64,000 nucleotides of DNA from Stenotrophomonas indicatrix (GCF_002750975.1 NZ_PEJS01000001.1:682001-746000), one strand, 5' to 3'. Counted from the first letter of the stretch, positions 17,699 through 27,117 are shown. Program-made: numbers and translations. The notes: generated from the letters alone by a model not told the origin.

Positions 17699-19506
17699 GG
17701 TGTGGCCGCCTCCGCGCGGTCGTCGCTGCGATCAATCTCCAGCTGGCCCGCCGCGCCGTCAAGCAGCAGCGTCGGCCAGCGCGGCGGCTGCATGGTCAGG
17801 CGGCCGTCGCGCAGGGCCTGCGGGGCCCCGTCCGAGGTGCGCTGGTCAACGTGCTGGAAGGAAACCTCACCCTCCTTTCTCCAGCCAGCCGGTTCACGCA
17901 CGTGCAGCTGGCAGCGCGGACCGCTGTACAGACTGGTCATGCACAGCAGCACGTCGTCTTGGCCATCGCCGTCCAGATCACGGCGCAGGGTGACGCAGCG
18001 GTTGTCGCCGGTCTTGTCGTCGTCCAGGCAATCGCCCGCATCCAAGCGACGGTCCAGTACCGCCTGCCACCAGTCATCGGCTGGCGAGGCGGTGCCCTTG
18101 GCCTGCACGATCCGGGACTTCAGGCTGGCCAGGTCGCGCACGCCATCGTCGATGTCGTTATCCCAGCGTGACTCACGCTTCTGCCGGGCCAGGGCCTGCA
18201 CGATGATGCTGGAGGCGCGGGTGTCGGCCGCCAATGACGGTGCTTTCTGCAGCGTGCGCAGCGCCTGCACACCTCGACGGCCCAGCTCGAAACGCAGCTG
18301 ATTTGCGGCGTCCGCAGTCATCAACGCCGGATCGGCGCGCAGGCGCTTCATCTGGCTGGCCAGGGTGATGCGCACCGGGTCGATCACCGGCGAGATGGCC
18401 AGCAGTGCGGTTGCCAGCACGGCCCAGCACATCCAGCGGTTGACCGTCTCAAGCCGATGCAGCCAACGCCCGTGCCGGCGCAGTGCGGCGAAGGCGTAGC
18501 CGATGGCATATCCGGCAATCAGCACTGCCACCGCCACGCCCCAGAAGCGCGAGAGGGTCCAGCCGTACTGGCTGACCCGCAGGGACATCGCATACAGCGC
18601 CAGGCCGGCGTAGATCGGCAGTGCCAGCAGGCTGGCCTCGACCAGCCGGCGCAGCCATGCCGGGTAGGGCGGGGTGCCGTCGTCGTGCTGGTAGACCGCG
18701 TTGGCCAGGCTGATCAGCAGCACCGCCAGCACCAGCAGCAGGCTGGCGGCCGAACGCGTGGCCCACAGCGGCGCCAGCCCGGTGAACGGCAGCGACAGCA
18801 CGAACAGCACCGCGATGAACGACAGCAATGGCAGCAGGCCGCGGCAGATCGCGAAGAGCACCTGGCGGGTGATCTGCATCGCGCGATGCTGGGTGCGCCC
18901 GATCAGCACGCCGAAGCCTGCCAGCATGCCGGTGGCCAAGGCGATGAAGGCATCGCTGCCGAACAGGACGTGGAAAAAGTCGACCTTGACCATCCGGAAC
19001 AGCGCCGCCCACAGCCACAGCAGCAGCCAGGTCAAGCCGGTGAACACCGCCGCCAGCACCAGGGTCAGCCCGTTCTGCCAGGCGCGTTCGAACAACGCGC
19101 CATAGTCGGCCCGCCAATGTCCGGCATGCAGGCGGAACTGCCACCACGGCAGGGCAATGAACGTGGCAACGGCCAGGCAGATCGAGAGCGGAACCTGCAG
19201 CACGGCCGCATACAGCGCGGTTTCTCCGCTCAGGTTCCAGGCGGTCCAGGCGGCCAGTGCGAGGACCAGCAACGAGGCCAACCCGGCGTGCAGCCACAGG
19301 CGCCAGGCCTTCAGATCGACCAGCGTCAATGCCACTGCGGTGGGCACGGTCAATACCCAGGCATACCAGCAGTAGCGCCAGCCGATGTCCCGGAACGGCC
19401 ATTGATCCGCCAGTTCCTGGGCCGCGAAAAGCATCAGCCCCTGCAGCAGCGCGATCAACACGATCATGCTGCGGGTGGGCCATGACAGCGTTGCATCCTG
19501 CTGCAT
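17695..19506 (-). CDS. DUF4153 multi-pass membrane protein
   Basis: About 603 residues with roughly ten hydrophobic helices in the first 370 residues (for example GLTWLLLWLWAALFRMVKVDFF and FGVLIGRTQHRAMQITRQVL, typical of DUF4153), then a soluble C-terminal domain. The C-terminal part contains a calcium/FG-GAP-like aspartate run, RRDLDGDGQDDVLLC. The ATG at 19506 is the first in the membrane region; the open frame upstream runs antisense through yqgE and ruvX and is discarded. Function unknown. Confidence 0.85.
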   Translation of the reverse strand: MQQDATLSWPTRSMIVLIALLQGLMLFAAQELADQWPFRDIGWRYCWYAWVLTVPTAVALTLVDLKAWRLWLHAGLASLLVLALAAWTAWNLSGETALYAAVLQVPLSICLAVATFIALPWWQFRLHAGHWRADYGALFERAWQNGLTLVLAAVFTGLTWLLLWLWAALFRMVKVDFFHVLFGSDAFIALATGMLAGFGVLIGRTQHRAMQITRQVLFAICRGLLPLLSFIAVLFVLSLPFTGLAPLWATRSAASLLLVLAVLLISLANAVYQHDDGTPPYPAWLRRLVEASLLALPIYAGLALYAMSLRVSQYGWTLSRFWGVAVAVLIAGYAIGYAFAALRRHGRWLHRLETVNRWMCWAVLATALLAISPVIDPVRITLASQMKRLRADPALMTADAANQLRFELGRRGVQALRTLQKAPSLAADTRASSIIVQALARQKRESRWDNDIDDGVRDLASLKSRIVQAKGTASPADDWWQAVLDRRLDAGDCLDDDKTGDNRCVTLRRDLDGDGQDDVLLCMTSLYSGPRCQLHVREPAGWRKEGEVSFQHVDQRTSDGAPQALRDGRLTMQPPRWPTLLLDGAAGQLEIDRSDDRAEAATP

Positions 19507-19587
19507 CGGGTCGTCCTCCTTGCAAGAGCGCCATCCTAGCCCATCCCTTCGCGCCCGCATCCGGTCGCAGCGGTTAGAATGGCGCCC

Positions 19588-20154
19588 ATGCCAGTAACGC
19601 CGACTTCCCTCGCCAATCACCTGCTCGTGGCGCTGCCGTCGCTGATCGACGCCACCTTCGCCCGCACCGTCGCGCTGATCTGCCAGCACGACGAGAACGG
19701 GGCAATGGGGGTGCTGGTCAACCAGCCGTCCGAGTACACCCTGGGCGAAGTGCTTGCGCAGATGGATATCGCTACCGGCGATGGCGTCCTGCAGGCGCGT
19801 CCGGTGCTCAATGGCGGACCGGTGCATCCCGAGCGTGGCTTCGTCATCCATGACGACGCGCGCGCGTGGGATTCCAGCCTCGTCGTCGGTGAGGGCCTGT
19901 ACCTGACCACCTCGCGTGACATCCTCGAGGCGATGGCGCGTGGCGAAGGTCCGGCCAATGCCGTGGTCACCCTGGGCTGCGCGGGCTGGAGTGCCGGCCA
20001 GCTGGAAAGCGAACTGTCCGAAAACAGCTGGCTGACCGTGCCGGCCGATGCCGAACTGGTGTTCCAGCTGCCGCTGGAACAGCGCTGGCAGGGCGCCGCG
20101 TCGCGCATTGGCGTCGATCTGTTCCGGCTGACCGATTACAGCGGCCATGTCTGA
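19588..20154 (+). CDS. yqgE: YqgE/AlgH (UPF0301) family protein
   Basis: A 188-residue soluble protein with [56 protein letters not shown] and [15 protein letters not shown], all family signatures. The family's molecular role is unsettled. It overlaps ruvX by eight bases, a widely conserved yqgE-yqgF pairing. An in-frame ATG at 19579 is the only other nearby start. Confidence 0.94.
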   Translation: MPVTPTSLANHLLVALPSLIDATFARTVALICQHDENGAMGVLVNQPSEYTLGEVLAQMDIATGDGVLQARPVLNGGPVHPERGFVIHDDARAWDSSLVVGEGLYLTTSRDILEAMARGEGPANAVVTLGCAGWSAGQLESELSENSWLTVPADAELVFQLPLEQRWQGAASRIGVDLFRLTDYSGHV

Positions 20155-20614
20155 GCCGGCCCTCATCCGTCGCGATGGCACCGTACTCGGTTTCGATGTC
20201 GGCTCGCGCCGGATCGGCGTGGCGATCGGCAGTGCCTTCGCCGCGCATGCACGCGCGGTGGCCGTGGTCGATGTGCACGGCAATGGCCCCGACTGGGCGG
20301 CGATCGAACGCCTGCTCAAGGAATGGAAGCCCGATGGCCTGGTGGTCGGCGATCCGCTGACCCTGGACGGCCAGGACCAGCCCAACCGCAAGCGCGCGCA
20401 GGGCTTTGCCCGCCAGCTGCGGGAACGTTTCAAGCTGCCGGTGGTGATGATCGACGAGCGTTCCAGCTCGGTCGAGGCCGCCCGCCGCTTCGCCGTCGAG
20501 CGCGCCGAAGGGCGCAAGCGTCGCCGCGACGCGGCTGCGCTCGATGCCGTGGCTGCGGCGGTGATCATCGACCGCTGGTTGTCGTCGCCGGACGACGCCA
20601 TTCCCATTCCCTGA
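20147..20614 (+). CDS. ruvX: Holliday junction resolvase-like / pre-16S rRNA nuclease YqgF
   Basis: A 155-residue RNase H-fold nuclease. [16 protein letters not shown] carries the first catalytic Asp, [11 protein letters not shown] and [14 protein letters not shown] the middle elements, and [15 protein letters not shown] the last acidic pair. The family processes pre-16S rRNA ends in E. coli. Translationally coupled to yqgE and followed 16 bp later by pyrB. Confidence 0.94.
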   Translation: MSEPALIRRDGTVLGFDVGSRRIGVAIGSAFAAHARAVAVVDVHGNGPDWAAIERLLKEWKPDGLVVGDPLTLDGQDQPNRKRAQGFARQLRERFKLPVVMIDERSSSVEAARRFAVERAEGRKRRRDAAALDAVAAAVIIDRWLSSPDDAIPIP

Positions 20615-20630
20615 CGATACGAACCCCGCC

Positions 20631-21581
20631 ATGACCGCCCAGCAACTCGATGACTCCGGCCGCCTGCGCCACCTGTTGACGCTTGAAGGTCTTCCCCGCG
20701 ACACCCTGGTGCAACTGCTCGACCGCGCTGGCCAGATCCGCGATGCCGCGGTCGGCCGTGTCGGCAACAAGCGCCACGTGCTGGGCGGATCGGCGGTGTG
20801 CACGTTGTTCTTCGAACCCTCCACCCGTACCCGCAGCTCGTTCCATCTGGCGGCGCAGCGGCTGGGTGCGGACGTGCTGAACTTCGACGCCTCCACCTCG
20901 TCCACGCGCAAGGGCGAAACCGCCTGCGACACGCTGAAGAACCTGGAAGCGATGGGCGTGCGTGGTTTCATCGTTCGCCACCCCGATGACGGCGCCGTGG
21001 CGGCGCTGGCTGCGGTGGCGGGCGAGGGCACCGCGCTGGTCAATGCCGGCGACGGCCGCAGCTCGCACCCGACCCAGGGGCTGCTGGACATGCTGACCCT
21101 GCGCCAGGCCAAGGGCCCGGACTTCTCGAAGATGAAGGTGGTGATCGTCGGTGACGTCAAGCACTCACGCGTGGCCCGCACCGACCTGCATGCCCTGCGC
21201 ACGCTGGGCGTGGGCGAGATCCGCGTATGCGGCCCGCAGTCGCTGCTGCCTGACGACGACACCCTCAAGGGCTGCGTGGTCGGTGATGATTTCGACGCGA
21301 TGCTGGAAGGCGTCGACGCGCTGATGATGTTGCGCCTGCAGCGCGAGCGCATGGAAGAAGGCCTGGTGCCGTCGCTGGAGCAGTACCACGCACAGTACGG
21401 CCTGAACACCGCACGCCTGGCCCGCGCCGGCAAGGACGCAGCCGTGCTGCACCCGGGCCCGATCAACCGCGGCGTGGAAGTGACCGATGAAGTGGCCGAC
21501 GGCCCGCAGTCGTGGGTGCTGCGCCAGGTCGCCAACGGCGTCGCCGTACGCATGGCCGTGCTGGAAACCCTGCTGGGTTGA
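20631..21581 (+). CDS. pyrB: aspartate carbamoyltransferase catalytic subunit
   Basis: A 316-residue enzyme for the committed step of pyrimidine synthesis. The carbamoyl-phosphate loop is FFEPSTRTRSSF; the aspartate-side residues appear in DGRSSHPTQGLLD, KVVIVGDVKHSRVARTD and VLHPGPINRGVE. No pyrI or pyrC follows; the operon ends in REP DNA. The yqgE-ruvX-pyrB order is common in proteobacteria. Confidence 0.97.
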   Translation: MTAQQLDDSGRLRHLLTLEGLPRDTLVQLLDRAGQIRDAAVGRVGNKRHVLGGSAVCTLFFEPSTRTRSSFHLAAQRLGADVLNFDASTSSTRKGETACDTLKNLEAMGVRGFIVRHPDDGAVAALAAVAGEGTALVNAGDGRSSHPTQGLLDMLTLRQAKGPDFSKMKVVIVGDVKHSRVARTDLHALRTLGVGEIRVCGPQSLLPDDDTLKGCVVGDDFDAMLEGVDALMMLRLQRERMEEGLVPSLEQYHAQYGLNTARLARAGKDAAVLHPGPINRGVEVTDEVADGPQSWVLRQVANGVAVRMAVLETLLG

Positions 21582-21601
21582 TTGCCTCCGATTGCTGCGT
21601 T

Positions 21602-21662
21602 GGTGGGTGCCAACCTGGGTTGGCACGTACACTGCTTTGGTAGATGCCAACCTTGGTTGGCA
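21602..21662. repeat. REP pair flanking the RAYT gene (3' side)
   Basis: 21602-21626 is a GGTGGGTG-type REP with stem TGCCAACC/GGTTGGCA. 21640-21662 is a GTAG-headed REP (GTAGATGCCAACC/GGTTGGCA). The latter abuts the RAYT stop codon (21663-21665) with no gap. The same TGCCAACC stem recurs inverted at the other side of the RAYT gene. Confidence 0.88.
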
Positions 21663-22154
21663 CTATCCGTCCGTGCTGAATGCCTCCGGTCGATCACCCA
21701 AGGCCTCAAGCTCCCACTCGCACCATGCGTGCCGATACTGCCCCAACTGCGTCGTCAGACCCGCCCTGATCGGATTGCCCATCAGGTACATCGCATGCCG
21801 GTACAACGATTCGTCCGAGCGGATCGCATGATCGTGGTAGCAGGCCTGCCAGAAGCGCCCGCCCCTTCCCAACAACCGGTTTGCCTGCTGCGCCGTGCGC
21901 GATTTGAAGCGCTTCATGACGGTTTCCAGTGTTCCCGCGCGTAGTTCGAGCAGCCAGTGGATGTGATCGGGCATGACCACGTAGGCGATCGAGCGGGTGA
22001 AGCCTTCCTGATCCAGCCTCTGGAATTCCTGGATTGCCAGGGCTGCGGCAGCGTCTTTGGCGAACAGGGGCGCGCGGCAATCCACGACGGTAGTCAGGAT
22101 GTAGCTGAGGCCGATGCTGGAGCGACGGCCGAGCAGGAGGCGGACGTTTTGCAT
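21663..22154 (-). CDS. REP-associated tyrosine transposase (RAYT)
   Basis: A 163-residue Y1/HUH-type transposase of the TnpA_REP group. The HUH metal-binding motif is in YVVMPDHIHWLLEL. The catalytic tyrosine is expected in the helix holding QACYHDHAIRSDESLYRHAMYLMGNP. Start 22154 gives MQNVRLLLGRR, which aligns with the usual RAYT N-terminus; ATGs at 22175, 22190 and 22226 are alternatives. Single copy here, no terminal repeats of an IS, and bracketed by GTAG-tailed REPs with their heads facing outward, as in typical REPtrons. Confidence 0.9.
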   Translation of the reverse strand: MQNVRLLLGRRSSIGLSYILTTVVDCRAPLFAKDAAAALAIQEFQRLDQEGFTRSIAYVVMPDHIHWLLELRAGTLETVMKRFKSRTAQQANRLLGRGGRFWQACYHDHAIRSDESLYRHAMYLMGNPIRAGLTTQLGQYRHAWCEWELEALGDRPEAFSTDG

Positions 22155-22220
22155 GGCGCAAGCTTGGGCGGACATGCTTGCGACGGACATCGGGGAACGG
22201 CTTGATCTTGGGTAGGCTGG

Positions 22221-22274
22221 TGCCAACCAAGGTTGGCATCTACCAGAATGGGGCCAACCAAGGTTGGCCTCTAC
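22221..22274. repeat. two REP elements at the RAYT 5' side
   Basis: 22221-22243 (TGCCAACC/GGTTGGCA then TCTAC) and 22252-22274 (GGCCAACC/GGTTGGCC then TCTAC) are two direct copies in the orientation opposite to the 3'-side element. The second has a compensating change at both stem ends (T-A to G-C). Confidence 0.88.
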
Positions 22275-22286
22275 CGGAGCAAGCGC

Positions 22287-23084
22287 TCAGCGCTTCTGGG
22301 CGAACAGCCACGCCCACATCGCCGCGTCGGCGTAGGTGGCATCCCAGGCATTGTGGTTGCCTTCCGCGTACTCGGTATAGCGCACGTCGCGCGCGCCGGC
22401 GGTCTGGAACGCGGCATGCAGCCGGCGATCATCATCCGGTGGCACCACATCATCCAGCGCGCCGTGGAAGATCCAGATCGGGGTGCGCTGCAACCGTTGC
22501 GCGATCACCGCATAGGGATCCGCTTCGTTCGCCACCTGCTCGACGAACAGGGTAGGGCGTACCGCACGTGGTGCCAGCACCGCACCGCAGACCGGTACGA
22601 TCGCGGCAAAGCGTTTCGGATCGTCCAGCGCGATGTTCCAGCTGCCATAGCCGCCCATCGACATTCCGGTCAGGTACTGCCTTGCCGGGTCAGCGCCGAA
22701 CTCGGCGATCGTGGCGTCCAGTGCCGCAATCGCCACGCGGTTGTTGCGGCCGCTCCATTCCTCGTCGCCGGGAACCTGCGGAAACACCGCCAGCGCGGGG
22801 AAGTCGGCCGCGTGCCGACGCAGGTACGGGCCCAGGCCTGCGTGGGTCTGCTTCACGCCATCGCCGCCGCGCTCGCCGGAGCCGTGCAGGAACAGCACCA
22901 CCGGCAGCGGACCAGCCGCGCGCGCGGCAGCGGCTGGGATGAACACCTGGTAGTAGGCGGTGTCGCCGTCCACCTTCACCGCGCGTGCCTCGAAGTGGCC
23001 GCGGGCACCGGGCGGCGTACTGGCACACCCGGTCAACATCAGCAGGGCCAGCAGCGGCAGCCAGCGCAGAAGCGATCGAAGCAT
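22287..23084 (-). CDS. lipoprotein esterase (alpha/beta hydrolase, polyhydroxybutyrate-depolymerase/Esterase D-like)
   Basis: A 265-residue predicted lipoprotein: signal helix then LTGCAS lipobox. The hydrolase core shows FLHGSGERGGDG (oxyanion), the nucleophile elbow GMSMGGYGSW, an acid in GALDDVVPPDDDRR and the histidine in EGNHNAW. An alternative ATG at 23096 adds four residues. Substrate unknown; small-ester or feruloyl-esterase-like activity is possible. Confidence 0.87.
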   Translation of the reverse strand: MLRSLLRWLPLLALLMLTGCASTPPGARGHFEARAVKVDGDTAYYQVFIPAAAARAAGPLPVVLFLHGSGERGGDGVKQTHAGLGPYLRRHAADFPALAVFPQVPGDEEWSGRNNRVAIAALDATIAEFGADPARQYLTGMSMGGYGSWNIALDDPKRFAAIVPVCGAVLAPRAVRPTLFVEQVANEADPYAVIAQRLQRTPIWIFHGALDDVVPPDDDRRLHAAFQTAGARDVRYTEYAEGNHNAWDATYADAAMWAWLFAQKR

Positions 23085-23154
23085 GGCGGTTCCCATGAGG
23101 GCGATGTCGCCTCGATGGTAGTGCGCTGCGGCCGGCCCGGCATCGTGCGCCGCA

Positions 23155-23421
23155 TCACTGCGGGCGCGGGAAGCTGGCGATGATCTCCAGCTGCTCCTGC
23201 GCTTCGGCATTGCCGCCTGCGGCCGCGGCCTGCACCTGCGCCATGTCCGGGTGTAGCACCACCAGCAACGGGTTCTCGCACACCGGGCACACATACTCGG
23301 TGGCGTCCTCGTCCAGTTCCATCACCATTGCCCGCGAACTGCCTTTCCACTCGCAGGCGGCACAGGTGTGAAGCTGGTCGCGCCAACCCGGCGCAAAGTA
23401 GTTTTCGATCGTCGTTGCCAT
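23155..23421 (-). CDS. small CxxC zinc-ribbon-like protein (88 aa)
   Basis: Two CxxC pairs (TCAACEWKG near residue 20 and YVCPVCEN near 45) suggest a zinc ribbon or rubredoxin-like knuckle. The remainder (NPLLVVLHPDMAQVQAAAAGGNAEAQEQL) looks helical. It starts only 11 bp after mgtE, so the two are probably co-transcribed. No family function recognised. Confidence 0.72.
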   Translation of the reverse strand: MATTIENYFAPGWRDQLHTCAACEWKGSSRAMVMELDEDATEYVCPVCENPLLVVLHPDMAQVQAAAAGGNAEAQEQLEIIASFPRPQ

Positions 23422-23432
23422 GGCAGTTCCAG

Positions 23433-24794
23433 TCAGTGCAGCAGGACCATGGTGGCCAGGCCGAGGAAAGTAAAGAAGCCCATCGAGTCGGTCACCGCTG
23501 TCAGGAAGATGCCGCTGGCCAGCGCCGGATCGAAGCCGAAGCGCTTCAGGCCCAGGGGCACCAGCACGCCGGCAAGCGCCGCGAACAACAGGTTGCAGGT
23601 CAGCGCGATGGCGATCACGGCCGAGAGCCCGGGCGAGTGGAACCAGGCGAGCACGATCAGGCCCAGCACCGAGCCGAGCACCACGCCATTGAGCAGGGCC
23701 ACCCGCACTTCCTTCCACAGCAGCGTGCGTGCGTTGGAGCTGCCGACCTGGCCCAGTGCCAGGCCGCGCACCATCAGCGCCAGCACCTGGGTGCCGGCGT
23801 TGCCGCCGAGGCCAGCGACGATCGGCATCAACACCGCCAGGGCGACCAGCTTGTCGATGGTGCCCTCGAAGTGGCCGACCACGCTGGAGGCCAGGAAGGC
23901 TGTGCACAGATTCACCGACAGCCACATCAAGCGGCGGCGCATCGCGCGCCAGACCGGGCTGAACAGGTCCTCGTCCTCGTCCAGGCCGGCGGCGCCCAGC
24001 GCCTGGTGCTCGGCCTGGCCACGGATGATGTCGACCACGTCATCGATGGTGATGCGGCCGATCAGGATGTTGTTGTCATCCACCACCGGCGCCGAGATCC
24101 AGTCATGGTCGGAGAACTGCCGCGCCACTTCCTGGTCGCTTTCGCCGACATCGATGGCAGGCTGCTCATCGTCGATCAGGCGGTTGATCGGGGTGGTGTC
24201 TTCGTGGGTCACCAGCGAGGCCAGCGACACCCGGCCCAGGTACTGGTGGCGGCGGCTGACCACGAACAGGTGATCGGTGTGGTCCGGCAGTTCGCCGCGC
24301 AGGCGCAGGTAGCGCAGCACCACATCGACGTTGACGTCGGCGCGTACCGTCACCACGTCCGGGTTCATCAGGCGGCCGGCGCTGTCCTCGGGGTAGGACA
24401 GCACCTGCTCCAGGCGCTCGCGGTTCTCGCGGTCCATCGACTTGAGGACTTCGTCGATGACCGTGTCCGGCAGGTCTTCAACCAGGTCGGCCAGATCGTC
24501 GATGTCGAGGTCTTCGACCGCGGCGATGATTTCGTCCGGGTCCATGTCCGCGAGCAGGCTTTCGCGCACGTCGTCGCCGACGTGGACCAGCACCTCGCCA
24601 TCGTCTTCCGGATCGACCAGGCCCCAGACGATCTCGCGTTTGCCCGGTGGCAGCGATTCGAGCAGGTTGCCGATCTCGGCCGGCGCCAGGGTATTGACCA
24701 GACGGCGTACCGGGCCCAGCCGACCGCTGTCCAGTGCATCGGACAGCATCCGCAACTGGCGCGCAGTCTTGTCGTGGCGTACGGCCTCAGCCAT
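23433..24794 (-). CDS. mgtE: magnesium transporter MgtE
   Basis: A 453-residue Mg2+ channel. The cytosolic N-domain is rich in acidic helical repeats (LVEDLPDTVIDEVLKSMD), then a CBS pair (VSRRHQYLGRVSLASLV; DDNNILIGRITIDDVVDII) and a five-helix membrane domain with the pore-lining GLGGNAGTQ. The ATG at 24794 starts the conserved region. No M-box riboswitch was recognised in the 280-bp leader, which instead carries SMAG elements near ptsI. Confidence 0.95.
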   Translation of the reverse strand: MAEAVRHDKTARQLRMLSDALDSGRLGPVRRLVNTLAPAEIGNLLESLPPGKREIVWGLVDPEDDGEVLVHVGDDVRESLLADMDPDEIIAAVEDLDIDDLADLVEDLPDTVIDEVLKSMDRENRERLEQVLSYPEDSAGRLMNPDVVTVRADVNVDVVLRYLRLRGELPDHTDHLFVVSRRHQYLGRVSLASLVTHEDTTPINRLIDDEQPAIDVGESDQEVARQFSDHDWISAPVVDDNNILIGRITIDDVVDIIRGQAEHQALGAAGLDEDEDLFSPVWRAMRRRLMWLSVNLCTAFLASSVVGHFEGTIDKLVALAVLMPIVAGLGGNAGTQVLALMVRGLALGQVGSSNARTLLWKEVRVALLNGVVLGSVLGLIVLAWFHSPGLSAVIAIALTCNLLFAALAGVLVPLGLKRFGFDPALASGIFLTAVTDSMGFFTFLGLATMVLLH

Positions 24795-24994
24795 CGCAGC
24801 TCCCGCGGGATAAGAAAAGCCGCGATCCTGGCAAGGATGCGGCAACAGGGGTGTTCAGCGCGTCATTATCGCAAGGGGATGTTTCAGCGCATACCCCGCT
24901 GGCCACAGGCCATTGGGGTCCACGCATGCCACCTCATCCCCCGCCTGTCGGCGCGCTCCTTGAACAACAAGGGGCTGCTGCCCCAGATCGAATC

Positions 24995-25058
24995 CGCCGG
25001 GCATGGCCCGGCGCTACCAAAGGTGGCACGCGGCGGTAGCGCCGGGCCGTGCCCGGCA
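24995..25058. repeat. inverted pair of SMAG elements (GTAGCGCCGGGC type)
   Basis: 24995-25017 reads leftward (CGCCGGGC ... GCGCTAC) and 25036-25058 rightward (GTAGCGCCGGGCC), 18 bp apart. Such head-to-head dimers are a usual SMAG arrangement. They lie between mgtE and the end of ptsI. The rest of the gap shows no gene. Confidence 0.85.
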
Positions 25059-25075
25059 AGCGCGTAGCGCGGGGG

Positions 25076-26845
25076 TCAGGACGCGTCCGCCACAAGCGCC
25101 AGCCAGCGCTCGATGCCGCGGCGGTCACGCATGCCCAGCAGCTTCGGTGCGCGGGCGCGCAAGGCACCGAGATCCGCATCACGGACCGCCCGGCGGACTT
25201 CCAGCAGGGTGCCCGGGTGCAGGCTGAACTCGGTCAGGCCCAGCGCCAGCAGCAGCGGGGTCATCCGTGCGTCGCCGGCGATTTCGCCGCATACCGCTAC
25301 CGGAATGCGATGGCGTGCGCCGGTCTCGATCACCATCTGCAGCAGGCGCAGCACGGCCGGATGCAGCGGCGAATACAGTTCGCCCAGTGCTTCGTTGTTG
25401 CGGTCGGCGGCCAGCAGGTACTGCACCAGATCGTTGGTGCCGATCGACAGGAAGTCGACCAGGTCGATGAAACTCTCCAGCGCCAGCGCGGCGGCGGGTA
25501 CTTCGATCATCGCACCCAGTGGCACATGCTCGGCCACCATGTGGCCCTCGGCGCGCAGTTGCTCGCCCAGTTTCAGCATGCGCCGGCGCACCGCCAGCAG
25601 TTCGTCGCGGGTGCTGACCATGGGCACCAGCACGCGCAGCTTGCCGTAGGCCGAGGCACGCAGGATCGCGCGCATCTGGGTGTCGGCCACCTTGGGCCGC
25701 GCCAGCGACAGGCGCACGCCGCGCAGGCCCAGCGCCGGGTTTTCCTCGTTGCTCAGGGTCAGGCCGGTGCGGTCGGCCTTGTCTGCACCCAGGTCGAGGG
25801 TGCGGATGGTCACCGGCCGGCCACTCATGCCCAGCGCCGCATCGCGGTAGGTCTGGAACTGTTCTTCTTCGTCCGGCAGCTCGTTGCGCTGCAGGAACAG
25901 GAATTCGGTGCGGTACAGGCCCAGGCCATGGGCGCCCAGCGCATGCGCCTGGGTCACATCTTCCAGCGATTCGGCGTTGGCCAGCAGTGCGATGTCGACG
26001 TGGTCGCGGGTACGGCTGGGCTTGCTGCGCAGGCGGCCAAGCTCGCGCTGCTCGCGTGCGTGCTCCTTCAGGCGCGCCCGGTAATCACGCAGGTTATCGG
26101 CCTGCGGGTTGACGGTGATGCTGCCGTCGGCGCCATCGATGATCAGCACGTCGCCGTCGATCACCTTGTTCAGCAGCTGCGGCACGCTGACGATCAACGG
26201 CAGGTGCAGGCTGCGGGCAAGGATCGCACTGTGCGAAAGCGCGCTGCCAGCGCTGGTGACGATGCCGACCACGCCATGCGATTGCAGCTGGGCCAGCTCG
26301 GAAGGGGCGATGTTGTCGCAGACCAGGATTTCGCCGGCCAGGCCCTTCACCACTGCGGGCCGTTCCGGCTGCAGGAACGCGTGGATGCGCCCGATCACAT
26401 GGTCGAGATCGTCCATGCGGCTCTTCAGGTAGGCATCGTCCATGCCGTCGAAGACTTTGGCCAGGCGGTCGCGCTGCAGGCGCAGTGCGTAGCCGGCACT
26501 GTAGGGGCCGCTGCGGATCAGTTCGTCCAGGCCGAACAGCAGTTCGGGATCGTCCAGCAGCAGTGCATGCAGGTCGAGGAACTCGCCCACTTCCTGGTTC
26601 AGCGCGCCATGCAGGCGCTGGCGCAGCTCGTGCATCTCCGTGCGCGCCGCGTCCACGGCGCGATGCAGGCGTGCCAGCTCGGATTCAACCTGGGAGGGGG
26701 CGACGCGCTGTTCGGCCACTTCCAGTGCATGCGGCAGGCGCACGCGGGCGCGGCCCATTGCCGTGCCGCGGGCGGCGCCGTGGCCGGCCAGCAGCTGTAC
26801 CGGCCGTTGGCCGGTAGGGGTTTGGCCGGCGCGCGCGCGCGGCAC
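25076..26845 (-). CDS. ptsI: phosphoenolpyruvate-protein phosphotransferase (enzyme I)
   Basis: A 589-residue EI that transfers phosphate from PEP to HPr. The phospho-histidine is in TSAGSALSHSAILAR (His near 205). The PEP-binding domain shows GLGLYRTEFLFLQR, GLRGVRLSL, and the C-terminal AVCGEIAGD cysteine. No N-terminal GAF domain, so it is ptsI-like rather than the ptsP type. GTG start two bases after the ptsH stop, with GAGG inside the ptsH end as ribosome-binding site. Confidence 0.95.
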   Translation of the reverse strand: MPRARAGQTPTGQRPVQLLAGHGAARGTAMGRARVRLPHALEVAEQRVAPSQVESELARLHRAVDAARTEMHELRQRLHGALNQEVGEFLDLHALLLDDPELLFGLDELIRSGPYSAGYALRLQRDRLAKVFDGMDDAYLKSRMDDLDHVIGRIHAFLQPERPAVVKGLAGEILVCDNIAPSELAQLQSHGVVGIVTSAGSALSHSAILARSLHLPLIVSVPQLLNKVIDGDVLIIDGADGSITVNPQADNLRDYRARLKEHAREQRELGRLRSKPSRTRDHVDIALLANAESLEDVTQAHALGAHGLGLYRTEFLFLQRNELPDEEEQFQTYRDAALGMSGRPVTIRTLDLGADKADRTGLTLSNEENPALGLRGVRLSLARPKVADTQMRAILRASAYGKLRVLVPMVSTRDELLAVRRRMLKLGEQLRAEGHMVAEHVPLGAMIEVPAAALALESFIDLVDFLSIGTNDLVQYLLAADRNNEALGELYSPLHPAVLRLLQMVIETGARHRIPVAVCGEIAGDARMTPLLLALGLTEFSLHPGTLLEVRRAVRDADLGALRARAPKLLGMRDRRGIERWLALVADAS

Positions 26846-26847
26846 GC

Positions 26848-27117
26848 TCAGTTGTCCTCGTCGAAGCGACGCTCGAACAGGTCGACCACCGCATCCATCG
26901 CGGCGACTTCGTCTTCGCCGTTGATGCGGATGGTGACCGGCGTGCCTTGCCCGGCCGCCAGCAGCATCACGCCCATGATGCTCTTGGCGTTGATCTCACG
27001 GCCCTTGGCGGCCATGGTCACGTTGCAGCGGAACGGCGCCAGGGTCTGCACCAGCTTGGCGGTGGCCCGGGCATGCAGGCCCAGGCGGTTGCTCACAGTG
27101 AGTTCTCGTTCAAGCAT
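26848..27117 (-). CDS. ptsH: phosphocarrier protein HPr
   Basis: An 89-residue HPr with the EI-phosphorylated histidine in RLGLHARATA (H15) and the HprK-target serine in NAKSIMGVM (S46). Both sites are intact, matching the presence of hprK nearby. It overlaps the EIIA gene upstream by eight bases and is followed at once by ptsI. Confidence 0.96.
   Translation of the reverse strand: MLERELTVSNRLGLHARATAKLVQTLAPFRCNVTMAAKGREINAKSIMGVMLLAAGQGTPVTIRINGEDEVAAMDAVVDLFERRFDEDN

Noticed and set aside
17695..20607. 970-codon frame covering DUF4153 plus an N-terminal extension
   Set aside because: The extension is antisense to yqgE and ruvX and unrelated to DUF4153; the start at 19506 gives the family-type protein.
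22155..22226. Longer RAYT N-terminus from upstream ATGs
   Set aside because: The extra residues (72 bp) come from DNA next to the REPs and do not match the usual RAYT start; ATG at 22154 aligns best.
24795..25075. Possible Mg2+ riboswitch (M-box) in the mgtE leader
   Set aside because: No M-box-like conserved segments were recognised, and the gap is explained by SMAG elements.
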